Below are positions 43,743 to 52,089 of a DNA stretch of 52,408 nt, piece after piece (position 1 is the first letter of the stretch; each line of letters starts with the position of its first letter). The stretch is from Planctomycetaceae bacterium (GTDB lineage Bacteria; Planctomycetota; Planctomycetia; Pirellulales; Lacipirellulaceae): NCBI GenBank assembly GCA_002702655.1, contig PABB01000006.1:1-52408 (forward strand), in the 5' to 3' direction. The notes beneath the pieces were generated by a model. It did no database searches, was not told the DNA's origin, and saw only the letters and a list, made by a program, of their open reading frames with translations. Position numbers and translations under genes: made by a program.

Positions 43743-45511
43743 TCGCGGCGTCCCCCGGCGGCTTCTTGCGACCTCGCTTGCTCGACGATAGCGAGAAAGG
43801 CGCTGTTCATGTCCCTCGCGCCGCCACCATCGACCCGGTCCCGGATCTCACCGGGCGAGCCCAACGCCAAGAGTTTCCCGGCGTCTTGGATGGCGATTCG
43901 GTCGCAGTACTCGGCCTCTTCCATGAAGTGGGTTGTGATGATCACGGTAACCCCCCCCTGCGCTAGCGCAGTGATGGTCCGCCAGAAGGCCCGCCGCGCC
44001 AGGGGATCGATCCCGCTGGTCGGCTCGTCCAGGAAGAGGATCTCGGGCTCGTGCAGCAGGCCCGTCGCCATGGCCAGCCGCTGCTTGTAACCGGTGGGCA
44101 GGCTACCGCTCACCGACGACGGATCGAGGTCGAATTGTTGGAGCGAGTCGGCGATCCGTGAACGGAGCCGCTTACCCATCAGCCCGTAGGCTCCGCCGAA
44201 GAATTCGAGATTCTCACGCACCGTCAAGTTGCCGTAGAGCGCGAACTTCTGCGAGACGTAGCCGATACGCGCCCGCGCCTCGGCGCGCGCCTTGCGAAGG
44301 TTCATCCCGACGACTTCCAGGTGACCGCTGGTGGCCGGCAGCAGGCCGCAGAGCATCCGGAAGGTGGTCGTCTTGCCGGCGCCGTTCGGCCCGAGGAGGC
44401 CGAACACCTCCCCGTAAGCCACGTCGAACGAGGTGCTTGCGACGGCGGTGAAGTCCCCGAACTTGCGGACGAGGTCCTCGACGACGATCGCCAACTTGCG
44501 CGGGTCGCGATCGACTCGCGTCAGCGAGGAATCGCTCTCCGCAGTGCCGGACATCCCTTCCTGAGTATCCGCTTGGCTCCGGAGCAGCATCATGAAGGCG
44601 TCCTCCAGCTCCTCCGGCCGAGGTTCGCACTCAGCGCCGGCGATCAGCTCGTCCAAAGCGGCGGGGTCCGCTTCGGGCTGGCGGACGTACCGCACCGTCC
44701 CGGCCCGCGGTGTGGCGTCGACCACCAGGTGCGGAGCGTCGATCAGCCGGGCCTGCAGTTCGCGTGGAGTCGCGCCGTCGCACGGCGTTGCTGAAAACGT
44801 CAGGCCGCGGGCCCGCGAGCGTAACGACTCGGGCGTTCCGTGTTCCAGCAGATCGCCACGGTTGAAGACGAGGACCTTCGCGCATCTCTCGGCTTCGTCC
44901 ATGTAAGCGGTGCTCACGACCACGCTGAGCCGTTCGACCTCGACCAGTTGCTGGACGATCTTCCAGAGGTCTCGCCGCGAGAGTGGGTCGACGCCGACGC
45001 TCGGCTCGTCGAGCAGCAGGAGTTCGGGGGAACGGACCAGGGTGCAGGCCAGCCCGAGCTTCTGCTTCATGCCCCCCGAGAGCTTGCCGGCGGGACGATC
45101 GGTGAAACGCGACAGGTCGGTCATCTTGAGCAACCGCGGGAAGCGTTCCCGCCGCTCCGCCACCGGAACGCCGTGCAAGTCGGCGTAGAGGTCGAGGTTT
45201 TCTTGGACGCTAAGGTCCTCGTAAAGCCCGAACCGCTGCGGCATGTAGCTGATGCGGTTCTGAACCTCCTGCGCGTTCGCCACGACGTCGATTCCGAGGA
45301 CCCGTAGCTCCCCTTCATCGGGCTTCAGCAAGCCCGCGATCATCCGGATAATCGTGGTCTTCCCAGCGCCGTCCGGACCGACCAGAGCGGTCAACTCTCC
45401 ATGGCGGACATCAAGGGCCACCGAGCCCACCGCTGCCACCGAGCCGCCGTCAGGCCCTTGGAAGGTCTTACGCAACCCCTTTGCGACAATTGCCGAGGTC
45501 GCGTCGCTCAT
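43739..45511 (-). CDS. ybhF: Dual ABC ATPase (YbhF-like)
   Basis: A 590-aa protein with two ATP-binding cassettes. ATG 45511 is chosen because it overlaps the adaptor stop. First cassette: Walker A GPDGAGKTT (45-53), signature LSGGMKQKLGLA and Walker B LLLDEPSVGVDP. Second cassette: Walker A GPNGAGKTT (374-382), a degenerate signature LPTGYKQRLAMA, and Walker B LFLDEPTSGIDP. A linker of ~80 residues separates them. It powers the two permeases. The altered second signature suggests one hydrolytic site may be weaker. Confidence 0.92.
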   Translation of the reverse strand: MSDATSAIVAKGLRKTFQGPDGGSVAAVGSVALDVRHGELTALVGPDGAGKTTIIRMIAGLLKPDEGELRVLGIDVVANAQEVQNRISYMPQRFGLYEDLSVQENLDLYADLHGVPVAERRERFPRLLKMTDLSRFTDRPAGKLSGGMKQKLGLACTLVRSPELLLLDEPSVGVDPLSRRDLWKIVQQLVEVERLSVVVSTAYMDEAERCAKVLVFNRGDLLEHGTPESLRSRARGLTFSATPCDGATPRELQARLIDAPHLVVDATPRAGTVRYVRQPEADPAALDELIAGAECEPRPEELEDAFMMLLRSQADTQEGMSGTAESDSSLTRVDRDPRKLAIVVEDLVRKFGDFTAVASTSFDVAYGEVFGLLGPNGAGKTTTFRMLCGLLPATSGHLEVVGMNLRKARAEARARIGYVSQKFALYGNLTVRENLEFFGGAYGLMGKRLRSRIADSLQQFDLDPSSVSGSLPTGYKQRLAMATGLLHEPEILFLDEPTSGIDPLARRAFWRTITALAQGGVTVIITTHFMEEAEYCDRIAIQDAGKLLALGSPGEIRDRVDGGGARDMNSAFLAIVEQARSQEAAGGRRE

Positions 45512-46503
45512 TGCGTCGCCTCGCTGCTGACCGTGACCGTCACCGGTTGTCCGAGACGCAGCACGTTGGCGCCGTCCTTCACGACGATTCGCGCTTCGTA
45601 CACGAGGCTCGTACGCAGCTCCTCGGTCTGAACAGTCTTCGGCGTGAACTCCGCGACGGAAGAGATATACCCAACCGAGCCAGAAAGCGGATCGTCCGGG
45701 TGGCTGTCGGTCGTCACTCGAACAGGGGCTCCCGGCTGCACCCTGCCGAGGTCCGGCTCGCTCAAATAGACGCGGACCCACTTCGGTTCCGTCAACGCGA
45801 GCGTGAACGCGGGGCGTTGCGGGGAAGCCATGTCCCCCGGCTCGAGCAGCCGGGACCGAACCACCGCATCTTGGGGCGCAAGCAGCTTTCCCTGCGCGAT
45901 CTGGTGCCGGAGCAGGGCAACGCGGGCTTCGGCGGCGTTGAGCTGGGCCTTCGCCCCAGCCATCTCTTCTATACGCGGCCCGATCTCCGCGAGGCGAAGC
46001 GCCGATTCCGACTCGTCTTCTCTCGCCTCGGCCGCGATCAGATCGCGTCGGGCACTCTCGACTTCTTGGACGGTCACCGTTCCCGTCGAAGTCTCTTGGA
46101 GAGTCGCTACGCGCCTGTACTCCTTCAGGGCTCGTTCGACCTCCGCCTTCGCCGAGACCACTTGGCTTTGCGCCATGTCGATCTCTTCGGGACGCGTGCC
46201 GTTCTTGAGGCGGAGCACGGTCTGCCTCTGCACTTCGACTTCCGCCTCCGCCTGCTTGGCCTGCAGTTCGAGGGTGCGCATGTCGAGTTGCCCCAAAGAC
46301 TGGCCAGCCCTGACGGTGTCCCCCTCATCGACCGCAAGCTCGGTCACGCGCCCATTGGCGTCGAATGCCAGAACGATCTGGCGGATGTCGACGTTGCCGA
46401 AGAGAACGAGATCCCCGCCAACTTCCTGCTTCGTGGTCTCTTGCCGGTAGAAGACTCCCGCCGCAATGACGACCAGTACGAGAAGAACCAGGACCGTTCT
46501 CAT
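45508..46503 (-). CDS. ybhG: HlyD-family adaptor of the ABC exporter (YbhG-like)
   Basis: A 331-aa adaptor. It starts with a single membrane anchor (TVLVLLVLVVIAAGVFYRQ, about 3-21). The first lipoyl half (FDANGRVTELAVDEGDTVR) is followed by a long coiled coil (about 80-190) and the second lipoyl half (LLAPQDAVVRSRLLEPGDM). It links the exporter across the periplasm. It is first gene of a four-gene operon on the minus strand and divergent from its TetR regulator, with a palindrome in between. Confidence 0.92.
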   Translation of the reverse strand: MRTVLVLLVLVVIAAGVFYRQETTKQEVGGDLVLFGNVDIRQIVLAFDANGRVTELAVDEGDTVRAGQSLGQLDMRTLELQAKQAEAEVEVQRQTVLRLKNGTRPEEIDMAQSQVVSAKAEVERALKEYRRVATLQETSTGTVTVQEVESARRDLIAAEAREDESESALRLAEIGPRIEEMAGAKAQLNAAEARVALLRHQIAQGKLLAPQDAVVRSRLLEPGDMASPQRPAFTLALTEPKWVRVYLSEPDLGRVQPGAPVRVTTDSHPDDPLSGSVGYISSVAEFTPKTVQTEELRTSLVYEARIVVKDGANVLRLGQPVTVTVSSEATQ

Positions 46504-46567
46504 GTCGGCAGAGGCTGAGGGAGGATGGACTGGCCGAACGCCGTGGGAACTCGGTGGATTGCAGCCG

Positions 46568-46596
46568 TTGACATTAGTCTAAATCGATTTTAAACT
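46568..46596. promoter_or_regulatory. Promoter of the CecR-like gene with palindromic operator
   Basis: On the + strand TTGACA (46568-46573) and TAAACT (46591-46596) are 17 bp apart. An inverted repeat at 46576-46596 with arms AGTCTAAA and TTTAAACT (7 of 8 matching) sits in the spacer and -10. It would let the regulator repress itself and, across the 144-bp gap, the ybhGFSR-like operon. Confidence 0.62.
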
Positions 46597-46647
46597 GAGC
46601 GGACGTCAGCGCCAAGTCCGCACCAAGCTCACTTGCTTCGTCTTCCA

Positions 46648-47358
46648 ATGCCCACGAATAACCGACCCCGTCGCGCCGACGGCGAGGCAACTCACCGACG
46701 CATCATCGAGTCGGGGGGGGAGCTCTTTGCCGAGCAGGGCTTTGCGAACACGACGAGCAAGCAAGTAGCCACAAGGGCTAAGGTCGACCTGGCCTCGATC
46801 AACTACCACTTCGGCGGTCGAAGCGGTCTCTACCAGGCGGTGCTGGCCGAGGCGCACGGTCGGCTCATCAAGCTCGAAGAACTCCGGCAGTTCGTCGCCG
46901 ACGACGCGCCGCCACGAGAGCGACTGCGGGACCTGATCCACCGACTTGTAGAGCGAGCAACCGGAGAGGCAGGTTGGCACGCGAGGGTGCTGAGCCGAGA
47001 GATACTCTCGCCTTCATCTCACCTCTCAACGCTTCAGCAGGAGGAGATCCTTCCGAAGATGAGAGTTGTCTGTAGGCTCCTGGGCGAAATCACTTCAATC
47101 CCCCCGGAAAGCCCAGCCATCTTCCGATGCCTCATCAGCATCGCCGCTCCGTGCGCCGTCCTGTTCATCGCCGGCCGCGCCCTTACGGCGGTCGCATCAG
47201 CCTTTCAGGCCCCGGAGGAAGCCCTGGCAGAGCATCTCTACCGCTTCGCCATCGGCGGTCTCGACGCCGTGAGTCACGAGCACCTCGTACAACGCGGGAG
47301 CTGTCCGGCCGGGGAAAGTACGAGACCAAGTCGACGAGGACGACCGACAATCACTTGA
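46648..47358 (+). CDS. cecR: TetR-family regulator, CecR-like, of the ABC exporter
   Basis: A 236-aa regulator. ATG 46648 is used; a TTG five codons earlier is possible. The HTH is RIIESGGELFAEQGFAN, then KQVATRAKVDLASINYHFGGR (about 18-59), with the INYHFGG signature of CecR/YbiH and a DUF1956-like C-terminal domain. In E. coli CecR is the repressor of ybhGFSR, and the same gene set stands here divergently, so the partnership seems conserved. The C-terminal ~25 residues are basic and Arg/Ser-rich. Confidence 0.9.
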   Translation: MPTNNRPRRADGEATHRRIIESGGELFAEQGFANTTSKQVATRAKVDLASINYHFGGRSGLYQAVLAEAHGRLIKLEELRQFVADDAPPRERLRDLIHRLVERATGEAGWHARVLSREILSPSSHLSTLQQEEILPKMRVVCRLLGEITSIPPESPAIFRCLISIAAPCAVLFIAGRALTAVASAFQAPEEALAEHLYRFAIGGLDAVSHEHLVQRGSCPAGESTRPSRRGRPTIT

Positions 47359-47977
47359 CAATCAGGCGGCTCAGGGGAACAAAAAAGAGGGCAATATGGC
47401 AAACGCAAGCCACATTCATCACCAATGACGTGCCCCCATTGAATTCAAGTCGCTTTCGCACACTGCCTGAGGTTGTGTTGTTGCACAGGGAATCTGCACT
47501 AGGGGACGGGGCGTCATCGGATGAGGGACACAGGTGTGTTGCCCCGCTTGCTAGCCAGACTTGCTTATCAGCTATTCGGCGTCAGTTGGTCTTGCCTCCC
47601 CGATCATGATTGATAGGGGCACGCCACGTGCCGATGCGTGCGGGCAGGTTACGCGAGTCCGCGGCAAAGACTACCAAGCTCTCGGCGCCCGTTCGACACC
47701 GTCCATTTCGGGCCACCAGTAGTCCATTCCCCCGCGATTCGGCACTGCTCAATCGAGAGGGCGACGTGGCAAGGCCTCAATTCGCGCAGATATTGAGAAT
47801 CGAAGCCGCAAACTCAGGCTGTGCACAAGTGTGGTTGGTTCTGGAGTCACGCGAGTCGATACAACGGCCGTCGCCGCGACCTTGAGGGCTTAGTCACACC
47901 GCTTCTCTTCGGTATCATGCAGTTGCCCGCAGCAAGACCTAGGCGCCGGAATTCCTGCTCAAACGGAGCGCTTCGTA
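47359..47977. other. Intergenic region before the two-component operon
   Basis: About 620 bp with no gene supported on either strand. It contains an IS3-like end (TGACGTGCCCCC at 47426-47437) and, 190 bp further, a similar inverted sequence (TGGCGTGCCCC on the minus strand, ending at 47626). Together they might bound a 200-bp degraded element without coding capacity. No flanking duplication was found. Confidence 0.4.
47426..47437 (+). repeat. Solo IS3-type terminal repeat
   Basis: TGACGTGCCCCC is identical to the first 12 bases of the IS3 element at 7230. No transposase follows; the sequence diverges right after these bases. Confidence 0.4.
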
Positions 47978-48676
47978 TTGGACGCTCAGTCTTCTTTGTT
48001 GCTCGTCGAGGATGACGCTCAACTCGCGTCGATGATCGCCGATTATTTGAGCCCTCATGGCTACGCCGTACGGATTGAATCGCAAGGCGATCGGGCGGTC
48101 GAGATAATCCTCGCAACGAAGCCGGACCTCGTCATTCTCGACGTGAATTTACCCGGGCGGGACGGCTTCGAGGTGTGTCGCGTCGTCCGGCCCGGCTACG
48201 CGGGTCCGATTCTCATCCTCACCGCCCGAGCGGAGGAGGTTGACGAGGTCGTCGGACTAGAGATCGGAGCGGACGATTACCTGTCCAAGCCGGTCCGACC
48301 TCGGGTGTTGCTTGCCCGCATCAGGGCTCACTTGCGGAAGGCGGCGCCTGACGGCGTGAACCTTGCCGAGACTCGCCTTGTGATCGGTGAGTTGGAAATC
48401 GACGCCGCTTGCCGGATGGTCGTTCTGGAAGGTTGCGAGATCAATCTCACGACGGCAGAATTCGATCTACTCTGGATGCTTGCACAGCATGCCGGCCAGC
48501 CGCTCAGCCGGAAGGTGCTCAACGAATCGCTTCACGAACCGCCGCATGACGGTCTTGATCGAACGATCGATCTTCGCGTGTCTCGGCTGCGGCGAAAACT
48601 GCTGGACGACTCTGCGTCGCCGCGGCGGATCAAATCCATACGAGGAGTCGGATATATGCTATCCGCCGATCCATGA
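47978..48676 (+). CDS. OmpR-family response regulator (RstA-like)
   Basis: A 232-aa two-component regulator. It starts at TTG 47978 after GGAG. The receiver domain (about 6-120) has the acidic pair Glu11/Asp12, phospho-acceptor Asp55 in LVILDVNLPGRDG, Thr82 and Lys104 in YLSKPVRP. The C-terminal winged helix (about 137-230) shows NLTTAEFDLLWMLA, LSRKVLNESLH and SIRGVGYML. Similar in order to RstA. The kinase gene overlaps its stop by ATGA. It may control the DUF1559 pair downstream or the exporters upstream; the target is not known. Confidence 0.94.
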   Translation: MDAQSSLLLVEDDAQLASMIADYLSPHGYAVRIESQGDRAVEIILATKPDLVILDVNLPGRDGFEVCRVVRPGYAGPILILTARAEEVDEVVGLEIGADDYLSKPVRPRVLLARIRAHLRKAAPDGVNLAETRLVIGELEIDAACRMVVLEGCEINLTTAEFDLLWMLAQHAGQPLSRKVLNESLHEPPHDGLDRTIDLRVSRLRRKLLDDSASPRRIKSIRGVGYMLSADP

Positions 48677-49998
48677 AGCGACTGTTCATTCGCTTTTACG
48701 CCGGAGTGCTGGCGATCCTGGTCGCTGCGTGGTTCATTCAGGCATTTGTGTTCAGCAGAGCGTTTCGCGAAGCGGGGAAGCCGTTCGAGGACGTCTTCGC
48801 GGGCGGGCTGCGGTCGGCCCGAGCGCTCCTGGAATCGTCGCCTGAACCTCGCGCGGCGGCGCTGAAGACTCTCCAAGCGAAGTTTGACTTTCCGGTCGCG
48901 ATCGTTCCCACGACGGACTTGCCAGAGGCCGCCCGAGAGAGATATCAGGTTGCCGGCGGCGTTGCGATGTACGCTGCCGACGGGCTCAACTTTGCGATTT
49001 CGCTGAGCGACCCGAGCAGCTCGCTGAAGATCGGTCCGATCCCCGGCCCTCGCGGGCCGAGCCAGACCGATTTGCTGCTGAGCATGGGAGCGCTGTTGGT
49101 CCTCGTCGCCGGGGCGATCGCATTCCTGCTGGCTCCGATCAGCCGCCAACTGCGCCGCCTGGAGGCGACGGCGGCGGCGTTGGCGAACGGCGATTTTTCG
49201 GCTCGCGTCGACATCCGCAAGGCGCCTTCGCTCCGGACGCTGGCGGGCGTGCTCAATCATATGGCGAGCCGTATCGAGTCGCTTCTGAACAATCAACGCG
49301 ATATGCTCCACGCCGTGTCCCACGAACTCCGCACGCCATTGTCACGGATCGGATTCGCGATTGATCTGCTGCGTAGCGAGGCGGGCGAGGAGCAACGCGA
49401 AGATCGCCTGACGGCCGTCGAACAGGCGGCGCTTGAAATGGATCTGCTTGTTGCTGAACTGCTGCGGTTTGCAAAATGGGAAGCGGCGCCGCCGGAGTCG
49501 CGAGACGAGGACGTGGACGTTGCGTCGCTCGTCGAAGCGGCGCTTGAGTCTCAGGCGCCACTTCATCCTGCCATCGAGTTGTCCGTGGGCGAGTGCCCTG
49601 CTCCAGACGCGGTTTCACTCCGCGGCGACCGTGTCGCTATCGAACGCGTCTTGGGGAACCTGCTGGCCAATGCAGGTCGTTTTGCGGCGCACCGCGTCAT
49701 CGTCGAATGCCGAGTGACTGCCGCAGGGCTGATCGTCGACGTCGACGACGACGGCCCTGGTATCGCGCCGGGAGACCGCCAGCGAGTCTTGGAGCCCTTT
49801 GTCCGGCTTGGGGATTCTGGACGCGGGGCCGGTCTGGGTTTGGCGCTGGTGCGTCGAATCGTCGTCCATCACGGGGGACAGATTGAAATCCTCGACAGTC
49901 AGTTGGGCGGTTGCCGAGCCCGCGTGAGGTGGCCTGCCTGTCGAGTCCACACTGCGCTTCCAGCGGCAAACAGCGGAGCTTCCGCTGATACACACTGA
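48673..49998 (+). CDS. Membrane histidine kinase (RstB-like)
   Basis: A 441-aa sensor kinase. TM1 lies at about 7-27, a periplasmic sensor of ~105 residues follows, and TM2 is at about 134-153. HAMP is at 154-207. The H-box is MLHAVSHELRTPLSRIG with phospho-accepting His217. The ATPase domain has an N-box LGNLLANAGRF (Asn at the usual site), G1 DVDDDGPGIAP, F-box PFVRLG and G2 GAGLGLALVRRIV. The architecture and the HELRTPLSR motif match RstB/EnvZ-type kinases. The sensor ligand is unknown. It is co-translated with the regulator. Confidence 0.94.
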   Translation: MKRLFIRFYAGVLAILVAAWFIQAFVFSRAFREAGKPFEDVFAGGLRSARALLESSPEPRAAALKTLQAKFDFPVAIVPTTDLPEAARERYQVAGGVAMYAADGLNFAISLSDPSSSLKIGPIPGPRGPSQTDLLLSMGALLVLVAGAIAFLLAPISRQLRRLEATAAALANGDFSARVDIRKAPSLRTLAGVLNHMASRIESLLNNQRDMLHAVSHELRTPLSRIGFAIDLLRSEAGEEQREDRLTAVEQAALEMDLLVAELLRFAKWEAAPPESRDEDVDVASLVEAALESQAPLHPAIELSVGECPAPDAVSLRGDRVAIERVLGNLLANAGRFAAHRVIVECRVTAAGLIVDVDDDGPGIAPGDRQRVLEPFVRLGDSGRGAGLGLALVRRIVVHHGGQIEILDSQLGGCRARVRWPACRVHTALPAANSGASADTH

Positions 49999-50128
49999 TA
50001 CAAAATGATGCGCAGACTTGCCATGAATCGCAGCCGCGACTTTGCTAGGTTGACGAGATAGTGGGTTTTGGCGTTTGTCGCCCTCAAGGCCCCCATGCCC
50101 GGCAACATGCAACACTCAGAGTTGCGCA

Positions 50129-50722
50129 ATGAAGTCTTTTTCTCAGGGGCGGCGAGGTTTTACGCTCGTTGAGCTGCTCGTCGTGATTGCTATCATCGGG
50201 GCGCTCGTCGGCTTGCTGTTGCCTGCCGTCCAAGCGGCGCGGGGGGCGGCGCGGCGCACGCAATGCCGCAGCAACCTCCGACAACTCGCCTTGGCAATGA
50301 CGCGATATCTCGACGAGCAAGGGCGCGAGGGGAAGTTCCCCGCCGTTGCAGGGGCGCCCCGCACGGATAACCCTTTTCGGCTTCCCGCGTTGTACGAGGT
50401 GCTCGCTCCCTTCTGCGAGAGCAGCGGCGAGTTGTTTCACTGTCCGAGCGACTTCTATGAAGCGCCAGAGGATCATCCGGAACTGGCGGTCTATGACTCG
50501 TATTTCGCCAAGGAAGGCACGAGTTACGACTACCCGTCGCCGATCTTCGCCGGCAAGACCCGTCCCCAAGTCCTCGACGATCCGTTTCTCGGCGCCGGCG
50601 GCAGCTCGAACGTGTGGATCATTTTCGACTTCGGCAGTTTCCATGGTCCGAAGGGGGACGTTGACGCCCGTAACTTTGCGTATCTCGACGGGCACGTCGG
50701 CGAAGTGCAAGTTTCAGAGTAG
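50129..50722 (+). CDS. DUF1559-type pseudopilin-like protein
   Basis: A 197-aa secreted or surface-anchored protein. It begins with a type IV pilin N-methylation segment: basic leader, then [31 protein letters not shown]. The C-terminal [12 protein letters not shown] carries the end of the DUF1559 H-x9-DG signature (the family is also called SBP_bac_10), found in dozens of copies per planctomycete genome. The body is shorter than the usual 300-plus aa. The start at ATG 50129 puts the leader at 8-10 residues. It stands 131 bp after the kinase and 18 bp before a hypothetical gene, probably an operon with the latter. Confidence 0.92.
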   Translation: MKSFSQGRRGFTLVELLVVIAIIGALVGLLLPAVQAARGAARRTQCRSNLRQLALAMTRYLDEQGREGKFPAVAGAPRTDNPFRLPALYEVLAPFCESSGELFHCPSDFYEAPEDHPELAVYDSYFAKEGTSYDYPSPIFAGKTRPQVLDDPFLGAGGSSNVWIIFDFGSFHGPKGDVDARNFAYLDGHVGEVQVSE

Positions 50723-50740
50723 TCTTCACGGAGTTCTGCC

Positions 50741-51304
50741 ATGAATAAGAAAAGTGTAAGAATCTCGCTCGTCGCCTGCGGAACGCTGCTGCTCCTCGCC
50801 GGTGGCGCGTGGGGGCTCGGCTGGTTTGATTCCAGCGATCCGATTGTCGACGAACTGAAGTCGATGATGACAGAGGGTCCGCCGACAAGGGAGCAAGGCG
50901 AGGCGATGAGGCGGGTCATCGACGAGAGGACGGAAGGAATGACCGACGATGAGAAGCGCGAGTTCTTCCGTGAGAAGATGATGCCCGTGTTCGTCTCGAT
51001 GATGGCCAAGAGATTTTCCGATGAATACGACGCCATGATGGCCATGTCACCGGAGGAGCGGACGAAGGAACTTGATCGACGGATCGATGAAATGCAAGAG
51101 ATGCGAAACCGGTCGGGAGGGCCGCCCCAAGGAAGAGGCGGCCCTCCTTCGCCGGCTCGAGTCAACGAATTCCGAGTTAAGATGCTCGACATGATCTCGC
51201 CCGACCAGCGGACGAAGCTGGAAAACGGCATGCAGATGATGCGCAATCGCATGGACGAGCGCGGCATCCAGGTGCCGCCGGGACCTGGCGGCGGGTTCTT
51301 TTGA
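50741..51304 (+). CDS. Hypothetical exported helical protein
   Basis: A 187-aa protein. GGAG lies 8 bases before ATG 50741. An N-terminal hydrophobic segment (ISLVACGTLLLLAGGAWGLGW, about 8-28) acts as signal or anchor; no lipobox is present. The rest is charged and helical, rich in Met, Glu and Arg (FFREKMMPVFVSMMAKRF, then MSPEERTKELDRRIDEMQEMR). A Gly/Pro-rich linker (GGPPQGRGGPP) follows, and the protein ends with PPGPGGGFF. Met/Arg-rich proteins like this commonly follow DUF1559 genes in planctomycetes. The function is unknown. Confidence 0.75.
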   Translation: MNKKSVRISLVACGTLLLLAGGAWGLGWFDSSDPIVDELKSMMTEGPPTREQGEAMRRVIDERTEGMTDDEKREFFREKMMPVFVSMMAKRFSDEYDAMMAMSPEERTKELDRRIDEMQEMRNRSGGPPQGRGGPPSPARVNEFRVKMLDMISPDQRTKLENGMQMMRNRMDERGIQVPPGPGGGFF

Positions 51305-52089
51305 GGTGCCGACAAGGCCTGTGTCCGCGAGCTGTGATTATGGCGAACCGCAGCTTCGGGCATACCCAGAAGCGAGCGATGCCGTACTCGACGACGTCGC
51401 CTCAGAACCCAAACATGCGGGGTAACATCATCTTAAGATTTGCAGATCGCTTTTCTCAATCTGGAACGGCCTACTTGATTGAGAATGCATCGACTTCGGC
51501 AGATTGGAGTCAACGCCAAGTCGCAGCGGTCTCGGCGACCGACAAAAGTTCTCGCGACGGGCTTGCGTCATCGAACTGACGACATCGAGCAAGGCACACC
51601 GGCGTGGGCAACGGACACATTCGTAACCGCATCACCGGCTCTGTCAAATCAAACGCCATTTCCGACCGGGGCGAAAGGGGCAGGGAAGCCGGCAGCTTTT
51701 GCAATCGAAGTATTCAATCCGCAGTCGGGACGTCATTAGCAGCCGTCAGTTTCAACTTGAGCCACCGGGACTTTGAATTCGGCAATCCGCGGTTACCTGC
51801 GAGAACAGCCGCCGATTCCTTGTCATGTCCCGGATAAATGCTCCGCTTGCCAAGCGCGAAGTACCTTTCGTGTCATGAGCTTTGAGCCGAGCAAGCGTCG
51901 AATCGGCGCCGACGTTCGGACTGCGTAATTGTTGGAGGTTTCAACTTCGTCGCTGGAGTTCAAGTCGCAAACAGTGTTTGGTGGCGAAATCGATCCCTTG
52001 CTTGGTGCTGATAAAATCTGTTATCAATTCCAATACGGGGCAGAGATCGCGGTAGGGGAATTGCCGCATACGGCCCTGCATGAGGCGCC
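51305..52089. other. Intergenic region before the AbrB-like gene
   Basis: About 785 bp with only short, motif-free frames on both strands. No gene is supported. Near its right end is an inverted repeat (52009-52026) that may be an operator. Confidence 0.45.
52009..52026. promoter_or_regulatory. Inverted repeat upstream of AbrB-like gene (possible operator)
   Basis: TGATAA and TTATCA are perfect 6-bp arms separated by 6 bases, 63 bp before the AbrB-like start. The AT-rich core (TAAAAT) could be a -10. Function is inferred from position only. Confidence 0.3.

Noticed and set aside
45481-46518. A 345-codon + strand frame opposite the HlyD adaptor
   Set aside because: Arg-rich antisense shadow; the adaptor on the other strand has membrane anchor and lipoyl motifs.
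47426-47626. A 200-bp miniature element bounded by TGACGTGCCCCC and an inverted TGGCGTGCCCC
   Set aside because: Ends match only in part and no target duplication is visible (ACCAA against CGTGC). Kept only as a note on solo IS3 ends.
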